Source: Cephalotrichum gorgonifer
Taxonomy: Eukaryota > Ascomycota > Sordariomycetes > Microascales > Microascaceae
Assembly: GCA_900312665.1 (NCBI GenBank)
Contig: ONZQ02000005.1
Span: 964,017-1,028,016, forward strand
DNA length: 64,000 nucleotides
Reading direction: 5' to 3'
Shown: positions 52,537-63,427 of the stretch, piece by piece
Layout: each line of letters opens with the position of its first letter
Position numbering within the stretch: position 1 is the first letter of the stretch
Position numbers and translations under genes: made by a program
Notes under the pieces: generated by a model
Databases searched by the model: none
What the model saw: the letters and a program-made list of their open reading frames with translations, nothing else
Told to the model about the DNA's origin: nothing

Positions 52537-53974
52537 ATGCTTGATTCGTTCGAGCTAACATTACAGGATGAATGGCTGCCCAGTGACAGTCTGATGCTGG
52601 GCGTCCTAAGCCTCCCTCCAGAGCGCACAGAAGATTATGCGTTTGATCACGACCATTTCCAGTCCCCTTGGCTAGGTATACGGATGGAAGAGTTGATTGA
52701 GAGCCTATCGGAAACCCATCAAGCCATGGCGTTAGCCGATACGACAGCGTCGTCAGATTTTGATAGCTCCGCTGCCCGGGCTCTCTTTGAGGTCACCAAC
52801 TTCGAGTACTTCACACAGGTCTACATGCATAGGGTCTGGCCATACTATCCATTCATCCACATCGCCACGTTTGACTACGAGAGGGCTTCGCTCCCTCTTC
52901 TACTTGCTGTTTTCCTCACTGGGGCTCTCCATGCTCCGCCTACCTCCTCTGCCGTATCTGCACGACGGTTCCTCAACCTCGCGGAGGAATTCATCTTCAG
53001 CCACCCGACAATGAAGGGGCTGCTATTGAACCATGACTCACCATTTGAGCCAGCCACGGAAGTCATCGAGATCCTCCAGGCGGGCTTGGCTATCCTGTAT
53101 ACTCAGATCAGTATAAACGACGAGGCCACGCGATGCCGCATACGGGTCAAGAGATATCCATTCCTCAGTACTGTGGTGCGACTTGTAGGCATTTTGCAGG
53201 CGAAGCACCCGATACCAGTTCCGAGCTATGATGCGAATGATTGGAATACGTTCATCATGTGGGAGAGTTGCATTCGGTAGGTCGACCCTACGTTTGCCCA
53301 TGCCCTCTACAAAACTAATTCACGACGCAGCATAACACACTGGACGCACCTTATAAGCAGTTCCATGGCAGCCTGTTTCAATAGTCCTCCGCAAGTCTCT
53401 GTAGTTGAGATGACCGGAGATTTGCCCTGCCGCGATAAACTATACGAAGCGAAGACGGCCGAGGAATTCGAACGATTATTGGCACTGGAGCCTCCCCGAT
53501 CGCCACCCCGACCCTTAGCAGATGTCAATTCTCTTCTGCTATCGGACCGTGGCCCAGAGATAGATCTAGAAGCGCTCAGAGGTGTAACGCCCACGGGACT
53601 GTATCTTTATTTAAGCGGTGAGAATATCTTCTAGTTATGCTCTTGGCACCACCTGACTCTCTACTCTAGCTTTGGCGTCGGCCTTGTTCTCTGCAGTATC
53701 AAATTCTCTGGACGCCACCGTCTCTCTCGCCCTGTACCGAGCTTTCAGGCGATGGAAGGAGCTGTGGGATTCTGTCGTGGCAAGGGACGAGAGCGATGTT
53801 ACACCCCGGCGAGGATTTGCGAAGCATGCATTAGATGTATGGTCGGGCCTGCTTATCATGATGAGGGCTATTGAAGTAGGAGACGATTCGTGTCAATACC
53901 TAAGGCGTGGGCCTGTTGACTCCATGGATGGTATCAACGGTATACTACGCAAATATGTTGATCGCGAGATTTAG
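52537..53974 (+). CDS. regulatory domain of a fungal transcription factor, no DNA-binding domain
   Basis: Exons 52537-53276, 53331-53617 and 53670-53974 (54- and 52-nt introns) give 443 residues. The open frame reaches back to a TTCTTAG acceptor at about 52422, so an upstream exon is possible; the stretch before the ATG reads SESDSNDEGSWDAERFW. The sequence parallels the regulator at 43417-45344 throughout: VWPYYPFIHIATFDY, LLLAVFLTGALH, MAACFNSPPQVSVVEMTGDLPC and FRRWKELWDSV. No zinc cluster or C2H2 finger is present in the frame or the 1.2 kb upstream. It may act by heterodimerisation or be a truncated paralogue. All introns are intact, which argues against simple decay. Confidence 0.75.
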
Positions 53975-54725
53975 TTATAGGGCCCGTTTGGGCTTGTGCT
54001 ACGTTAAAATAGGACCAAAGTTCCAACACGGACAAGAGCTCAAGCGACCCAGAGGCGCAATATGTCAAGATTCTTCTCGAGGAGAGATGCTTCTTTTATC
54101 TAGCGATAGTGAACCAAGCTCGCACCCGCGTCCCGAAGCCCGGTGCCGGATGCTTTCTCGGCCGCGGGGGACCGGGCACGTTGTTTGGCCTCCTTTCCCC
54201 TGCCCGAGGTGGGGAAGCAACCCGGAGGTGCGCGGCGGGCTCGGGACAGAACCCACATGCTCGGGATCGGGATAAAACCTTCATGCCGAAGGCGGTGATC
54301 GTGACCAACACAAGAACCCGTGAATCCATCTTGGCAATAAACGCTAGCAACGACGTCTTATTCTCCAAGCATGGTCCTTGTGTAGCGGGTGAAGGCAGGT
54401 CGAAAATGGAGCAACAAACACGCCCGCTGTCCCATTTGACGTTTGACGGTTTGACCGGCATTGGCAAGAATGACCAACATCGGCATTTGGGAACGGTTCA
54501 ACGTCCGGTGTGCGCTGGGCTAACCGACCCGATTACATTTGCCGCCAGCGGCCAGGGACAGAGCGTGCCTATAGGTACTCCACGACGCTTACCCTCGCTT
54601 CCTAATGGCTGGTGGCTTGGTGTTGGTGTTGGGTATTTAATGGTATCCGCCTTTCCTTGAACTCGTTCTTATCCCTGCGGCAAACTCAGTCACACCAAGT
54701 TGGTTAATCGCAACCGATTTCCGCC
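53975..54725. other. intergenic stretch
   Basis: A 183-codon frame at 54109-54660 is rich in Gly/Arg without family features and is probably not a gene. The right end is the hydrolase promoter. Confidence 0.4.
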
Positions 54726-55675
54726 ATGGCTGCCCCTAAAGATGTATATTTCAAAGCCTACGATGGCACCACTCTTGGTGGCACCGTGCACAGTGGTGGC
54801 GAGGCCCGGCCGACCCTGATCATGACCCAAGGAGTGAGCTCCATGCCCCTCTCCCACCCCGTACCACCACCCACGCTGACGGGGACGCACAGTTCTCGGG
54901 GTTGAAGGACTTCTTCAACAAGAAATGGACCGCCTTGTGGCAAGCTGAAGGTTTCACGGTATTCTGGTATGATCACAGGTTCTGGGGCGCGAGTGGTGGG
55001 GAGCCGCGAAACGAGGTCGATCCGGCCATGCAGACTCGCGACTTGTTCGACGCCTTTTCCTTCGCCCAAACCCTCCCCGACGTGGACCCCGACAACATAT
55101 TCTACTGGGGGAACAGCATGGCAGCCGGCAACTCCATAATGGCAGCCAGCATCAACAAGGCAGTGGCCGGAGTCATTGCTCAGGTGCCTCACGTGTCTGC
55201 CGACTAGTGGCCTCCGCACCTCGGCCCCCTTCTAGTCTCCGACCGAGCCGGCCGCCAGCAAGGAAAGTCGGAACTGCTTCCAATCTTCCCCGAGACGCTC
55301 GAGGAATTAGAGAGCGGCACCTATATGGCCCTATTTCAGACGCGTGAGAGTTTCGAGGCTTCCAAGACGTTCGAGTGCCAGGGCCACTGGGAGAAGAAGG
55401 CCACATTCCAGAGTATCCTCAACTGCATGCTCCACGACCCGAAGGCTTTCATCCATAGAGTCTCCCCCGTTCCGCTCCTCATGATTGCCACCACGCAAGA
55501 CGTTACCTCCCCAGTTAAAATGCAAGTAGAGGCGTTTGACCTAGCTAAGGAACCGAAGACTCTGCATGTTTTTGAAGGATATGGTCACTACGATTTGTGG
55601 TATGGAGAGGCCTTGAAGCGCAACTTTGATGTTCAGCTGGAATGGGTCAAGAAGTCCTGTCGGCAAAAGAAATAA
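54726..55675 (+). pseudogene. alpha/beta hydrolase (polyketide-transferase-like) with in-frame stop
   Basis: Exons 54726-54833 and 54893-55675 (59-nt intron) would give about 296 codons, but TAG at 55205-55207 interrupts them in the same frame. Before it come LIMTQGFSGLKDFF, WYDHRFWGASGGEPRNE and the nucleophile elbow YWGNSMAAGNSIMAA. After it come IFPETLEELESG, PVPLLMIATTQDVT with the acid residue, and GYGHYDLWYG with the catalytic His. The group includes fungal alpha/beta hydrolases linked to polyketide release or transfer. The stop fits a CAG-to-TAG change at a CpA, the context favoured by repeat-induced point mutation, and nothing else is broken. Readthrough or a sequencing error cannot be excluded. 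Confidence 0.75.
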
Positions 55676-56584
55676 GACCTAGAGGCCCTTCCAACACGTC
55701 TGCTCAGCCTCTGTGCTTTTTCATAGGACAAGCGATTCAAGATTCAGCTTCGATTCTGGTCTTTTGGTTAGAGCCGTGAGTTCCTAACAACTATATACTA
55801 CCTGGAGGGAGCAGGACAAACTATATTTCCTAGATATCCTCTAACGAACAAGTCCGGTTGGTCTTTTGGATCAAAGTGTGAGTAGCTAGTTAGTCAATTG
55901 GAGGATGGAAACAAAGGAGCGCCCATACATATGCTTTGGTTTCTACATCCACATGTGATCTAACCGTGGACTCCAAGTACGATGAGCTCTTGTGTTGAAG
56001 GCTGAGCACCACCATTGAACTCTTATAGAAAGCGGCCTGGGCCTCGTGGGCTGTACTCACCAACGCCCTGTCCCTGAGGAAAATCCTGTACATCATGGCA
56101 TATTTCGGTATGACGCTCCTACCAAATAGCAGATCTCGCTCGAGGCGTCTCGAGCGCGCTGATAATCTTTGGAGAGAGGCACCCCTCTATCTGCGACCCG
56201 CCCTGAATCCCCTGTGTAATTGAGAGCCAGAGCATCGCCCACAGTACTCGTCCATTCCTGGGGTGTCTAACTTCCCTCGATCGCAAACTTTATGGTGAGA
56301 AACTTCTCGCGGGCTATTATGGCGCTCTGCGTCTCCAGGTCCCTACATTTTGGCCTGCCCGGGGCCACGACCATCCGCACGTAACCGGGACCGAAGACAC
56401 TCTTCAGGCGCGGCTAGTTCCGGAAAGTCGTGGGGCATGCGAGCGGTAGAAAAAGGCAAGGTAAACATACTGAGTCAACTATGACGCAAGAAGTATCCTG
56501 AAACATTCATAGTGTAAGATATATATTATTTTCTCGCATCGTACCACAGGACTTTGCGTCATACAGACAGAAATAACTTAAGAG
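55676..56584. other. intergenic stretch
   Basis: No gene recognised between the convergent hydrolase and SnoaL-like genes. Confidence 0.4.
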
Positions 56585-57564
56585 CTAGACCTTTGTGTTC
56601 AATGCTGGAAGGGCACTACTAGCCGGCTCCCCGAACTGCGGCGCCTGCATATCCTCCTCCTTGACCGGTTCTCCCGTCACGGGATGGTTGTAGTGGAACG
56701 GAACCACGCGCGTGTCGGGCCACATCATCCTCTGGTCCTCAGCCAACACCATATCCGGGCCCAAGGGGTCCTCGGGGAATGTCTTGCTCATGAAGGGCAC
56801 GAAACCAGCGACCTTGTACGCCCAGCCGTGCTCCACGTCGCCGTGCCAGAAGGGGACATATCGCAGGCGCCAGATCCGCCAGGTCCCATCTGCCTCCTTG
56901 ATGAACTCGTTGGTGTATAGGCCGCCCTCGAACCACTGGGCCACGCCGCGCGGGTGCTTGGTCGCCTGGCTGACGTGCACGCCGGCCTGCATCAGCGTCC
57001 GGAAACGGCCCTTGGCGCGGGCGCCAGATCCGTTGGCCGCAGCTTGCGAGTAATCGACGTCGACGATGCCTTGCAGCTGCGGGTGGTCCAGCAGGAAACC
57101 GTGCACGGGTCCGTTGCGCCCGCCGACAAAGGCCTTGGCGAACCGGGTCGCGTACAGGCGCTGCGCTCCCTCCTTCTTGAGGTACCGGCCGCCTAGGAAC
57201 TCGACGTAGGTGTCGGGGTGCTCGGAGAAGAGCTCGACCACCTTGTTTGAGCGGATTGTTAGGAAACAGGCCGGGAAGTAGTAAAACGGAGGAGGTTCGT
57301 GAGGGCGAATTTGCACCAAGGGGACAGTATTTGTTACCTACCTCCTGATATAGACACTTGTCCAGATAGTATCCATACCTATATTGGAGCTTCCGAATCT
57401 CCTCCTGGTCTGGATTTCTGTCAGCACATGAACAGTGTGTGGCTCTGGTTGGGATGAGCCAGAAGAAAGAAAGGTGAAATAAAAAGTCACGTGCCGCTGA
57501 GTCGAGTGACTTCCTTGCGGAGGATCTCGACCGCCTGCTCGAGCTTCGCCACTGCGTCTGCCAT
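56585..57564 (-). CDS. SnoaL-like (NTF2-fold) protein
   Basis: Exons 57564-57491, 57417-57342 and 57241-56585 join in phase (73- and 100-nt introns) to 268 residues. The two short first exons read MADAVAKLEQ and then NPDQEEIRKLQYRYGYYLDKCLYQE, leading straight into VVELFSEHPDTYVEFLGG. This is the N-terminal helix pattern of SnoaL-like domains. The NTF2 cone follows with GRFRTLMQAGVHV, AQWFEGGLYTNEFIKEADGTWRI and a C-terminal extension. Members act as polyketide cyclases, dehydratases or hydrolases, or have no known role. The specific reaction is not visible. Confidence 0.82.
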
Positions 57565-57616
57565 TGTTACCAGGGGATAATGTAATTACGCCGATTAAAC
57601 CAAATAATTAGAGAAA

Positions 57617-57681
57617 GGGTATGATATGATAATGGTATGGCGCGGTAATGGTATGGTGTGGTAAGGGTATGATGTGGTATG
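57617..57681. repeat. minisatellite, unit 16 nt
   Basis: Four imperfect tandem copies of GGTATGGYGYGGTAAT-like sequence just upstream of the SnoaL-like gene, in its promoter or 5' leader. Confidence 0.65.
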
Positions 57682-58638
57682 CTACGTACTACCGGGATTC
57701 AATTTGACCATCCTCCTCTTTATGTGAGAGCGTGTTTTTGGGTACAGCTCCGAATCTTTTCCCCGCGTGCACAGGAAGTACCTGCCAGCGTAGCAAACGC
57801 CCTCGCCCTTGTCTGTTCCGGCATATTGGTATCTACGGCATCGGCAGATCTACGCGGGCTCAGAGTCGAGCGCGCTTGTATTTGCCGAGTCCCTTCGTGG
57901 GTATCTTGCCTTGAAAGTGGGAGGGAGGTCGTGGATCGTATCCCGGCCCCGCTTTTGCACTGGACAACGGAACACGGCAGTTCCAGACCACGCCCGGAAT
58001 GTTTGGCCCGACCCACACCGCATTGGCCCCGTGGCCCCGCGCCAGACCATTTGAAAGTCTTTACTAGGCAATTGAGGGACAGCATAGCGTCCTCTTACCC
58101 CACTGTCAAGATACCTTCTCTATTGGCCAATTTCTTACCCCACAAGTTGGTGCCTATCCGGACGGGTACTGGCCTCCTGGCCTGGCACCTAATACCAATA
58201 CCATCAACGGCAGACCCCCCAATGGGCCGACCTACCCGAGCGAACTTACGAGTCAGGCAATATTCCGGGGTCCAATGCTCGATCGAGTACGGATACGTGT
58301 TCACGGTCATAATTAGTAAAGCTCACTTGTGAACTACAGAGAGATGCTCAATGCAATTCTCGGCTAAGAATCGGGTTTTAACATTCTTTTGGCAACAGTC
58401 TAACATCTGCTGCCTCCGTCCCGAGAGCGTACGTAGACCACGTCGATAAACAGCATATCCTGTGTTTACTACAACGCTCGAACCCGTGGGGTGGGCTGTA
58501 TGCGATGTCAACTGCTACAGGGCCTTCACTCTAACCTTGCAATAGATATTAAGTACATCGTCGACGAGTATCATTTTTAAGTGTAGTCTTCGCCCATGCG
58601 CGATTATATTGGCAGCTTAGTATTCAATATCCACAAAC
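57682..58638. other. intergenic stretch
   Basis: Frames of up to 217 codons occur but show no family features and overlap on both strands. No gene is supported. Confidence 0.4.
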
Positions 58639-60411
58639 TTACGCCTCACCACCCCTGTAACCCGCTTTCACCTGCCACGGCAGCGGCTCCTTGGCAGTCT
58701 CCACCGGCCCCAGCTCGCCGGCCCGCCTCCTCTCCCACTCGTCAATCTCCTCCTGGGCAACGAAGTTCCCGTGGAGTCCCATGCGCAGCCAGACCGGCAT
58801 GTGGAGCGCGCCCACAGGGCCGCGGGCCAGGTGCATAGCGTCGAAGATGAGGAGGTCGTTGCGATGGACGTCTAGGTGGTTCAGCAGCACGAGCAGGTAC
58901 CCCTCCCCCTCGGCGCCCCCGCCGCCCGCCTTCGGGACGAATACGGGCTCCTGGAAGGTACTCGTCGGCCCGGCCCAGTACTCGTCCTTCTCGCCCGTAT
59001 CCCAACAGTAGCGTCCGATGACGTTCCAGAGACCCCCGGCCGGAGGCCCGCATTTCTTGATGTCGTAGAACCGCGTCGGGTCCGTCTGCAGCTGCCAGAA
59101 GTGGCTGTAGCGCTTCGTGACGAAGCGGTCGTCGATGCGAGAGAACTCACCGTTGGTGCCGAAGAGTTTGTGCGGCGTCACCCTCGTCTCCGTCGGTAGC
59201 TTGGGGTCGAAAACCCAGCGGAAGGTGTCGGAGACGAGCTTCCCACGCGTGGGCCTCTGCATCCTGGCTTCGTCGGCGCCCGTGTCCTCCGGCCACCAGA
59301 AGAACACGTTGCCGTCGGCGACGGTGAGGTCGCAGACAATATGGCCGTTCTCGTCCTCGTAAGCGCCGGCGACATGGCCATGAAAACCTAGGTAGACTTG
59401 ATTTAGTGGGTTGAACTCTTTGCCTAGATGGCATAACACTAAAAGTTGAGACCGGGGGGGGGGGGGGGGGGGCAAAGAGGCGTAGGGCTTACCGTTGTCT
59501 GCTCGGAGCCAAACAATGTCTTCCGGCTGACCGCCTCTCCGGGGCACAATGCCGTAGTACTGGTCCTTGGTCGAGTCCCACGCCCAGTGGTTTCCTCCCT
59601 TCTTCATACGGTCTTGGTCGGCCACGAGGGGCGTCATGGGCAGGATGAGGTAGTTCTTCGTCAGAGCACAGTCGTGGATCATGCCGCAGAATGGAGCTTT
59701 GTACCAGGCCTCCTCCGTCTTCTTTCCTGTCACGGGGTCGAAGGTCCAGACGACAATGTCGCAGGACGCGTCGTGAGCATCGCCGCCCGCCTCGTATGCG
59801 AAGGCCACCATCTCGCCCGTATCCGGGTCGATTTTGGGGTGCGCGGTGAAGCACGGCGTCTTCACCTGGCCCTCGAAGTCGTATCTCCCGAGCGTCTCCA
59901 GCGTGACGGGGTCCATGGCGAATGGCGGCCCGTCCTCCTTAGACGCCAGCAGTGTTCCACGCCAGAAGTATATGTTCGTATTGGCCACAGTCCTAATGAC
60001 GCCTTTGACCATCTCGCTATCGGTGAATGGATTCCGGTATTTCCCAAACAGGGCCTTCCGGCTCTTCCTCTCGGCGATGAACCTGTCCGTCCGGACGTAC
60101 TTCTGCTTAAAGTCCACATGGCCGTCCTGGAACCGGAAGGCGGAGACGTTCCCATCCCCGCTAAAGTTGACGTCCTCCTCGTACACAGGTGGGAACTGCG
60201 GATCCGGTTGGACGCGGTAGAACGTGCCGTTGATGTCCTTGGGGATTATGCCAGTGGTCTCTACATCGAAGACCTCCCCCTCGAAGCGGGCTACTTTGAG
60301 CTGGCCCTTGAAGAATGGGGTTTCTGGGAATCTGACTTGGTCATCGGCCTTTACGCCCTCGACATAACCCGCGGGGTTATCCGGGAACAGGGTACTTCCA
60401 GCAGTCGCCAT
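58639..60411 (-). CDS. carotenoid/lignostilbene cleavage dioxygenase
   Basis: Exons 60411-59493 and 59387-58639 encode 555 residues. The 105-nt intron keeps frame and would otherwise add a Pro run. Removing it restores RADNGFHGHVAGAYEDE. The seven-bladed propeller family uses four His to bind iron. They are seen in FTAHPKID (191), MIHDCALT (246), FHGHV (309 or 311) and MGLHGNFV near the C terminus. Other family segments are GTFYRVQPDPQFPP, FSGDGNVSAFRF and KKCGPPAGGLWNVI. It cleaves a C=C double bond of carotenoids or stilbenes with O2. The close ascomycete relatives I recall act on lignostilbenes or resveratrol, but the substrate is not decided here. The protein is probably cytosolic. Confidence 0.93.
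   Translation of the reverse strand: MATAGSTLFPDNPAGYVEGVKADDQVRFPETPFFKGQLKVARFEGEVFDVETTGIIPKDINGTFYRVQPDPQFPPVYEEDVNFSGDGNVSAFRFQDGHVDFKQKYVRTDRFIAERKSRKALFGKYRNPFTDSEMVKGVIRTVANTNIYFWRGTLLASKEDGPPFAMDPVTLETLGRYDFEGQVKTPCFTAHPKIDPDTGEMVAFAYEAGGDAHDASCDIVVWTFDPVTGKKTEEAWYKAPFCGMIHDCALTKNYLILPMTPLVADQDRMKKGGNHWAWDSTKDQYYGIVPRRGGQPEDIVWLRADNGKPYASLPPPPPPRSQLLVLCHLGKEFNPLNQVYLGFHGHVAGAYEDENGHIVCDLTVADGNVFFWWPEDTGADEARMQRPTRGKLVSDTFRWVFDPKLPTETRVTPHKLFGTNGEFSRIDDRFVTKRYSHFWQLQTDPTRFYDIKKCGPPAGGLWNVIGRYCWDTGEKDEYWAGPTSTFQEPVFVPKAGGGGAEGEGYLLVLLNHLDVHRNDLLIFDAMHLARGPVGALHMPVWLRMGLHGNFVAQEEIDEWERRRAGELGPVETAKEPLPWQVKAGYRGGEA
59454..59472. repeat. 19-nt G homopolymer inside an intron
   Basis: An uninterrupted run of 19 G on the plus strand (C on the coding strand) lies in the dioxygenase intron. 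Length errors are likely in any sequencing of it; splicing removes it from the mRNA. Confidence 0.9.
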
Positions 60412-63121
60412 GGTGTATGTGTCACGTGACGTCCTTGTTAATGGTCGGTTTGCCCCGTTGTACGATTCAGGAGGGAACGGGATGGAATAGATATGATGGG
60501 TGCAGGCTATTCCCCGGTTCCGACTCTGCTTGGCTCGCTATATAGATAGATAGTATTAAGTAATACCTGAGTCAGGTATACTTGTCTTGGCCCTCAGCTC
60601 ATGCCGATCCTACAAGCCGTGGTGCATCGGAACTATCCCAGCAATGAGACGGCGGCTAATCATAGCAATGTGATTAATCGCGGGCCTCTTCCCGGTGGGG
60701 TTGAGATAACAGGGTGTCACTATAAGGTACAGCCAAGTCTATTGACTTAGGGCGGCCGGAGGTGAAGTAAAGCACTTATCCACATGTGCTGGCTGGCATC
60801 TCCAATTGCGCATTGTTCCTCCCGCCTCTTACTCCGCACCGGAGCTGATAATCTGCCAACTGCCGTCCTCCCATATCTGCCGATCCTTGACATTCGGCGA
60901 TTGAATGCCGGTGTCTCCACTCATTGTCACACTAGTATAACGTAGCTGTGAGGAGTGGAGCAAGGCTCCGCTCCGACATGTTGTGCCAAGACACTCTCCC
61001 CATGGGGAAAATGTGGGGATATAATTAATATTTAAATTCGGTGTGGGGAGCCGTCCGCCGTCAACATTGACCCGGATATTCCAAAGCTCTTTGGCGGGTC
61101 GGACGAGACCTGCCCAGCACTGGTATGAAATCTACATGTATACTCTATATGCAAAGTCTCTGCAGTTGGACTTGCCATGCCGAGTTTGCCTAAAGCAAAC
61201 AAACAATCCGGTGCTGCCACTTCCCATTGATATACGAGTTGTGGCGAGAAATTATCAAATAGCGATCGCGGGACTCATGACGGGGTCGTTACTCGTTCGG
61301 CACCTGGACTGGTTCGGACACACGGTTTCGATTCCTGACTTTGTCCCATTTTTTTCCTCATTACTTTTAGTACTGTGTGATATCCCAACAAAGAAACCCG
61401 CTTGCCTCCAATTTGAGTGTGGTCCTCCAACCTAAGTGTGGTCAAAAATTGGAGGAAATATTGGATGTGGTAAGTAGAAGGTTCCTGGTGCCGTCGACAT
61501 TGGACACGGTCGACCAGGTGCTAAACGCGTACTTCCGTCACGCGAGCGGCATTATCTTCTACGCAATGCATCCAACTTTTTAGGTGCGCTTCTGTCACTT
61601 CTGGGAGTCTCTGCCGCTCGAAGAGTTCCCAAGCGCCGCCAGAGTGGCGAGGGAATCGATCGCCAGCTTATCTCTGGCCCTGAAGAGGTGGGCGAGGAGT
61701 GTACGACGAACGGTGAGGACAACCAACATCTGGATGAAGTTGGGCGTAGGCGCCTGGACAAGGACACTGCCGGAGCTATACTTTACGCCAGATCCTATTA
61801 GGGTACTGCCGGTATGGCGGTTTGCCTCGCCTCGAAGCGCCTTCAGACCACTTTCCATTCCCCTTCCCATGAGGGGCTGCGCGGCTTTCAGCATCTTCAA
61901 GCAGCAGCCCGACACGTGGAACGACAGGCTCGGCAACATTGGCCAGTCTTCACATTCCTAGAACCCTTTTCACAGCCCTGGTGGAGCATTGGAGCACAAG
62001 TTTACAGTCCTACTTACTTGTATGCACATGTCGAATCACGTAGCGCACAGTATGCAAGTAAAATGGTATATTGATAATACATGTTCCTCAAAACTGATAT
62101 ACGTGAACGGTATTAGAGTGAATACAATCAAATTGAATATAGGAGGCAGGCGCCTTCCTTCTCGATGGAATGTGGCAAGAATGACTACTCCTACATCAGT
62201 AGGATTAGAGAGTTGTCTCTGATGCTACTATGTGAGGGAGGCGGTCCCGCTGTATCTGCTTCAACTCCTCCTCCAGGTACGACTTCTCCGCCTTGAGCGA
62301 TTCTCTCTGAGACTCGAGAGGCCGATCTAAAACCTCGTCTATCTGAGCTGACAAGTCGAGTGACTTGTAATTTGCCCCCCTCCGCATGCCCCTCTGCGTC
62401 CGAGCAAGCCCTAACTCCGCCATTCCTTCTGGAGTCGCTGAACTTTGCCCCCCGAGCTCGTCCATCGTAACATTCTTCTCTTGGATCTGCGACCTCGCTT
62501 TTCCTGTCCATTTCGATTGGTGGAACTTCTCTCGCAGTGCGGATGGGCTTTATTAAGCTTTGCGATGATCTCCTGGAAAGAGGGAGAGCTGCGGCTGCTC
62601 TCCGCCAGAGAACACCGTTTGTGGATCTCTTTCTCGAGGTGCTAGTGGTGATCCTCCCAAGGTGATTCGCTCTGTATCAGCGTCGCATTTGCGGATTCCT
62701 AGCGTTCGCCGGACGGGGCCCATGCGGTTGTTTATTGGCCGGTGGGGAAGAAAAAGGGTGGGGAGGACGACGGGTGCGTTAGGGTTGAGCGTGACATGAC
62801 AACATTGGCCGGTTCTCAAGGAAACCAAGACACCAGGGTAGGTCTCGTTGAGCTCCCTCCCGGCCCCATTGGTTGTCGAACATCGTGAGCTCACATGCCA
62901 GGCGACATGCATGGGCTTCAGCAACCTGGCCCAGGAGGTAGTACAGACAAAACCTAACTAGGGCCATGACATGGCCTCGGGAGGGGGTGGGGGACAGTAG
63001 AGAGGCGTGACGCAAAAATTCCTTAGGAAGGACACTTTGTCGACTTCCTACCAACCTCCGCCGCTTTGCGCCCGTCGAGCGGTATGTACTGTCTCTTCCG
63101 TCCGAAAATATACCCCGAGGA
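60412..63121. other. gene-poor stretch
   Basis: No complete gene recognised. A frame near 61440-61580 reads TLDTVDQVLNAYFRHASGI, faintly like the start of a fungal regulatory domain, and stops at once. The minus-strand frame at 62205-62465 looks like a short coiled coil (LESQRESLKAEKSYLEEELKQIQRD). Both are too weak to call. Confidence 0.35.
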
Positions 63122-63300
63122 GGTTCGGGGAGACCTCCGGACTGGCCCAGAGAGGTGGGCAACTGCCACTCAGGGCCAGAAGGCTGTTAAAACTCGGTCA
63201 TTTAGAGGAAGTAAAAGTCGTAACAAGGTCTCCGTTGGTGAACTAGCGGAGGGGGTCATTACCGAAGGTACCTTCAAACCCCACTGTGAGCCTTATCTTC
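63122..63300 (+). rRNA. fragment of 18S rRNA 3' end and ITS1, degenerate
   Basis: Contains the 18S 3' terminus: CTCCGGACTGGCCCAGAGAGG, GTGGGCAACTGCCACTCAGG and CGGTCATTTAGAGGAAGTAA. It continues through GTCGTAACAAGGTCTCCGTT to GGTGAACTAGCGGAGGGGGTC and ATTACCGA, where ITS1 starts. The normal reading near the end is GAACCAGCGGAGGGATC, so there is a C-to-T and an A-to-G change. The 5.8S rRNA does not follow and the rest of 18S does not precede. It is a displaced, non-functional rDNA piece. The wording of the 18S end fits Sordariomycetes best. Confidence 0.85.
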
Positions 63301-63427
63301 CGCGAGGTTGTCCGAGACCATGGAAGCCGCGCCTTCTGTAGCTTCATAAGCTGTCCCTCCATCATATTCTTCCGGATTGGCCTTCGATCGTCTAATTGGG
63401 GGGGGAGTTAGAGTCTGTGGAGGGAAA

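Noticed and set aside
54109..54660. 183-codon frame upstream of the hydrolase
   Set aside because: Low-complexity Gly/Arg/Pro content without family signs. It sits in GC-rich promoter DNA.
57679..58332. 217-codon frame between SnoaL-like and dioxygenase genes
   Set aside because: No recognisable motif, no intron logic, and overlapping frames of similar size on both strands.
59446..60429. 327-codon plus-strand frame opposite the carotenoid dioxygenase
   Set aside because: A shadow of the GC-rich coding strand. The opposite strand carries all family motifs.
61377..61961. Possible transcription-factor fragment (TLDTVDQVLNAYFRH)
   Set aside because: One short resemblance followed by a stop; the next frame does not continue the family.
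62205..62465. Short coiled-coil frame on the minus strand
   Set aside because: No partner exon or homologue recognised. Coiled coils arise easily by chance in Glu/Lys/Arg-rich frames.
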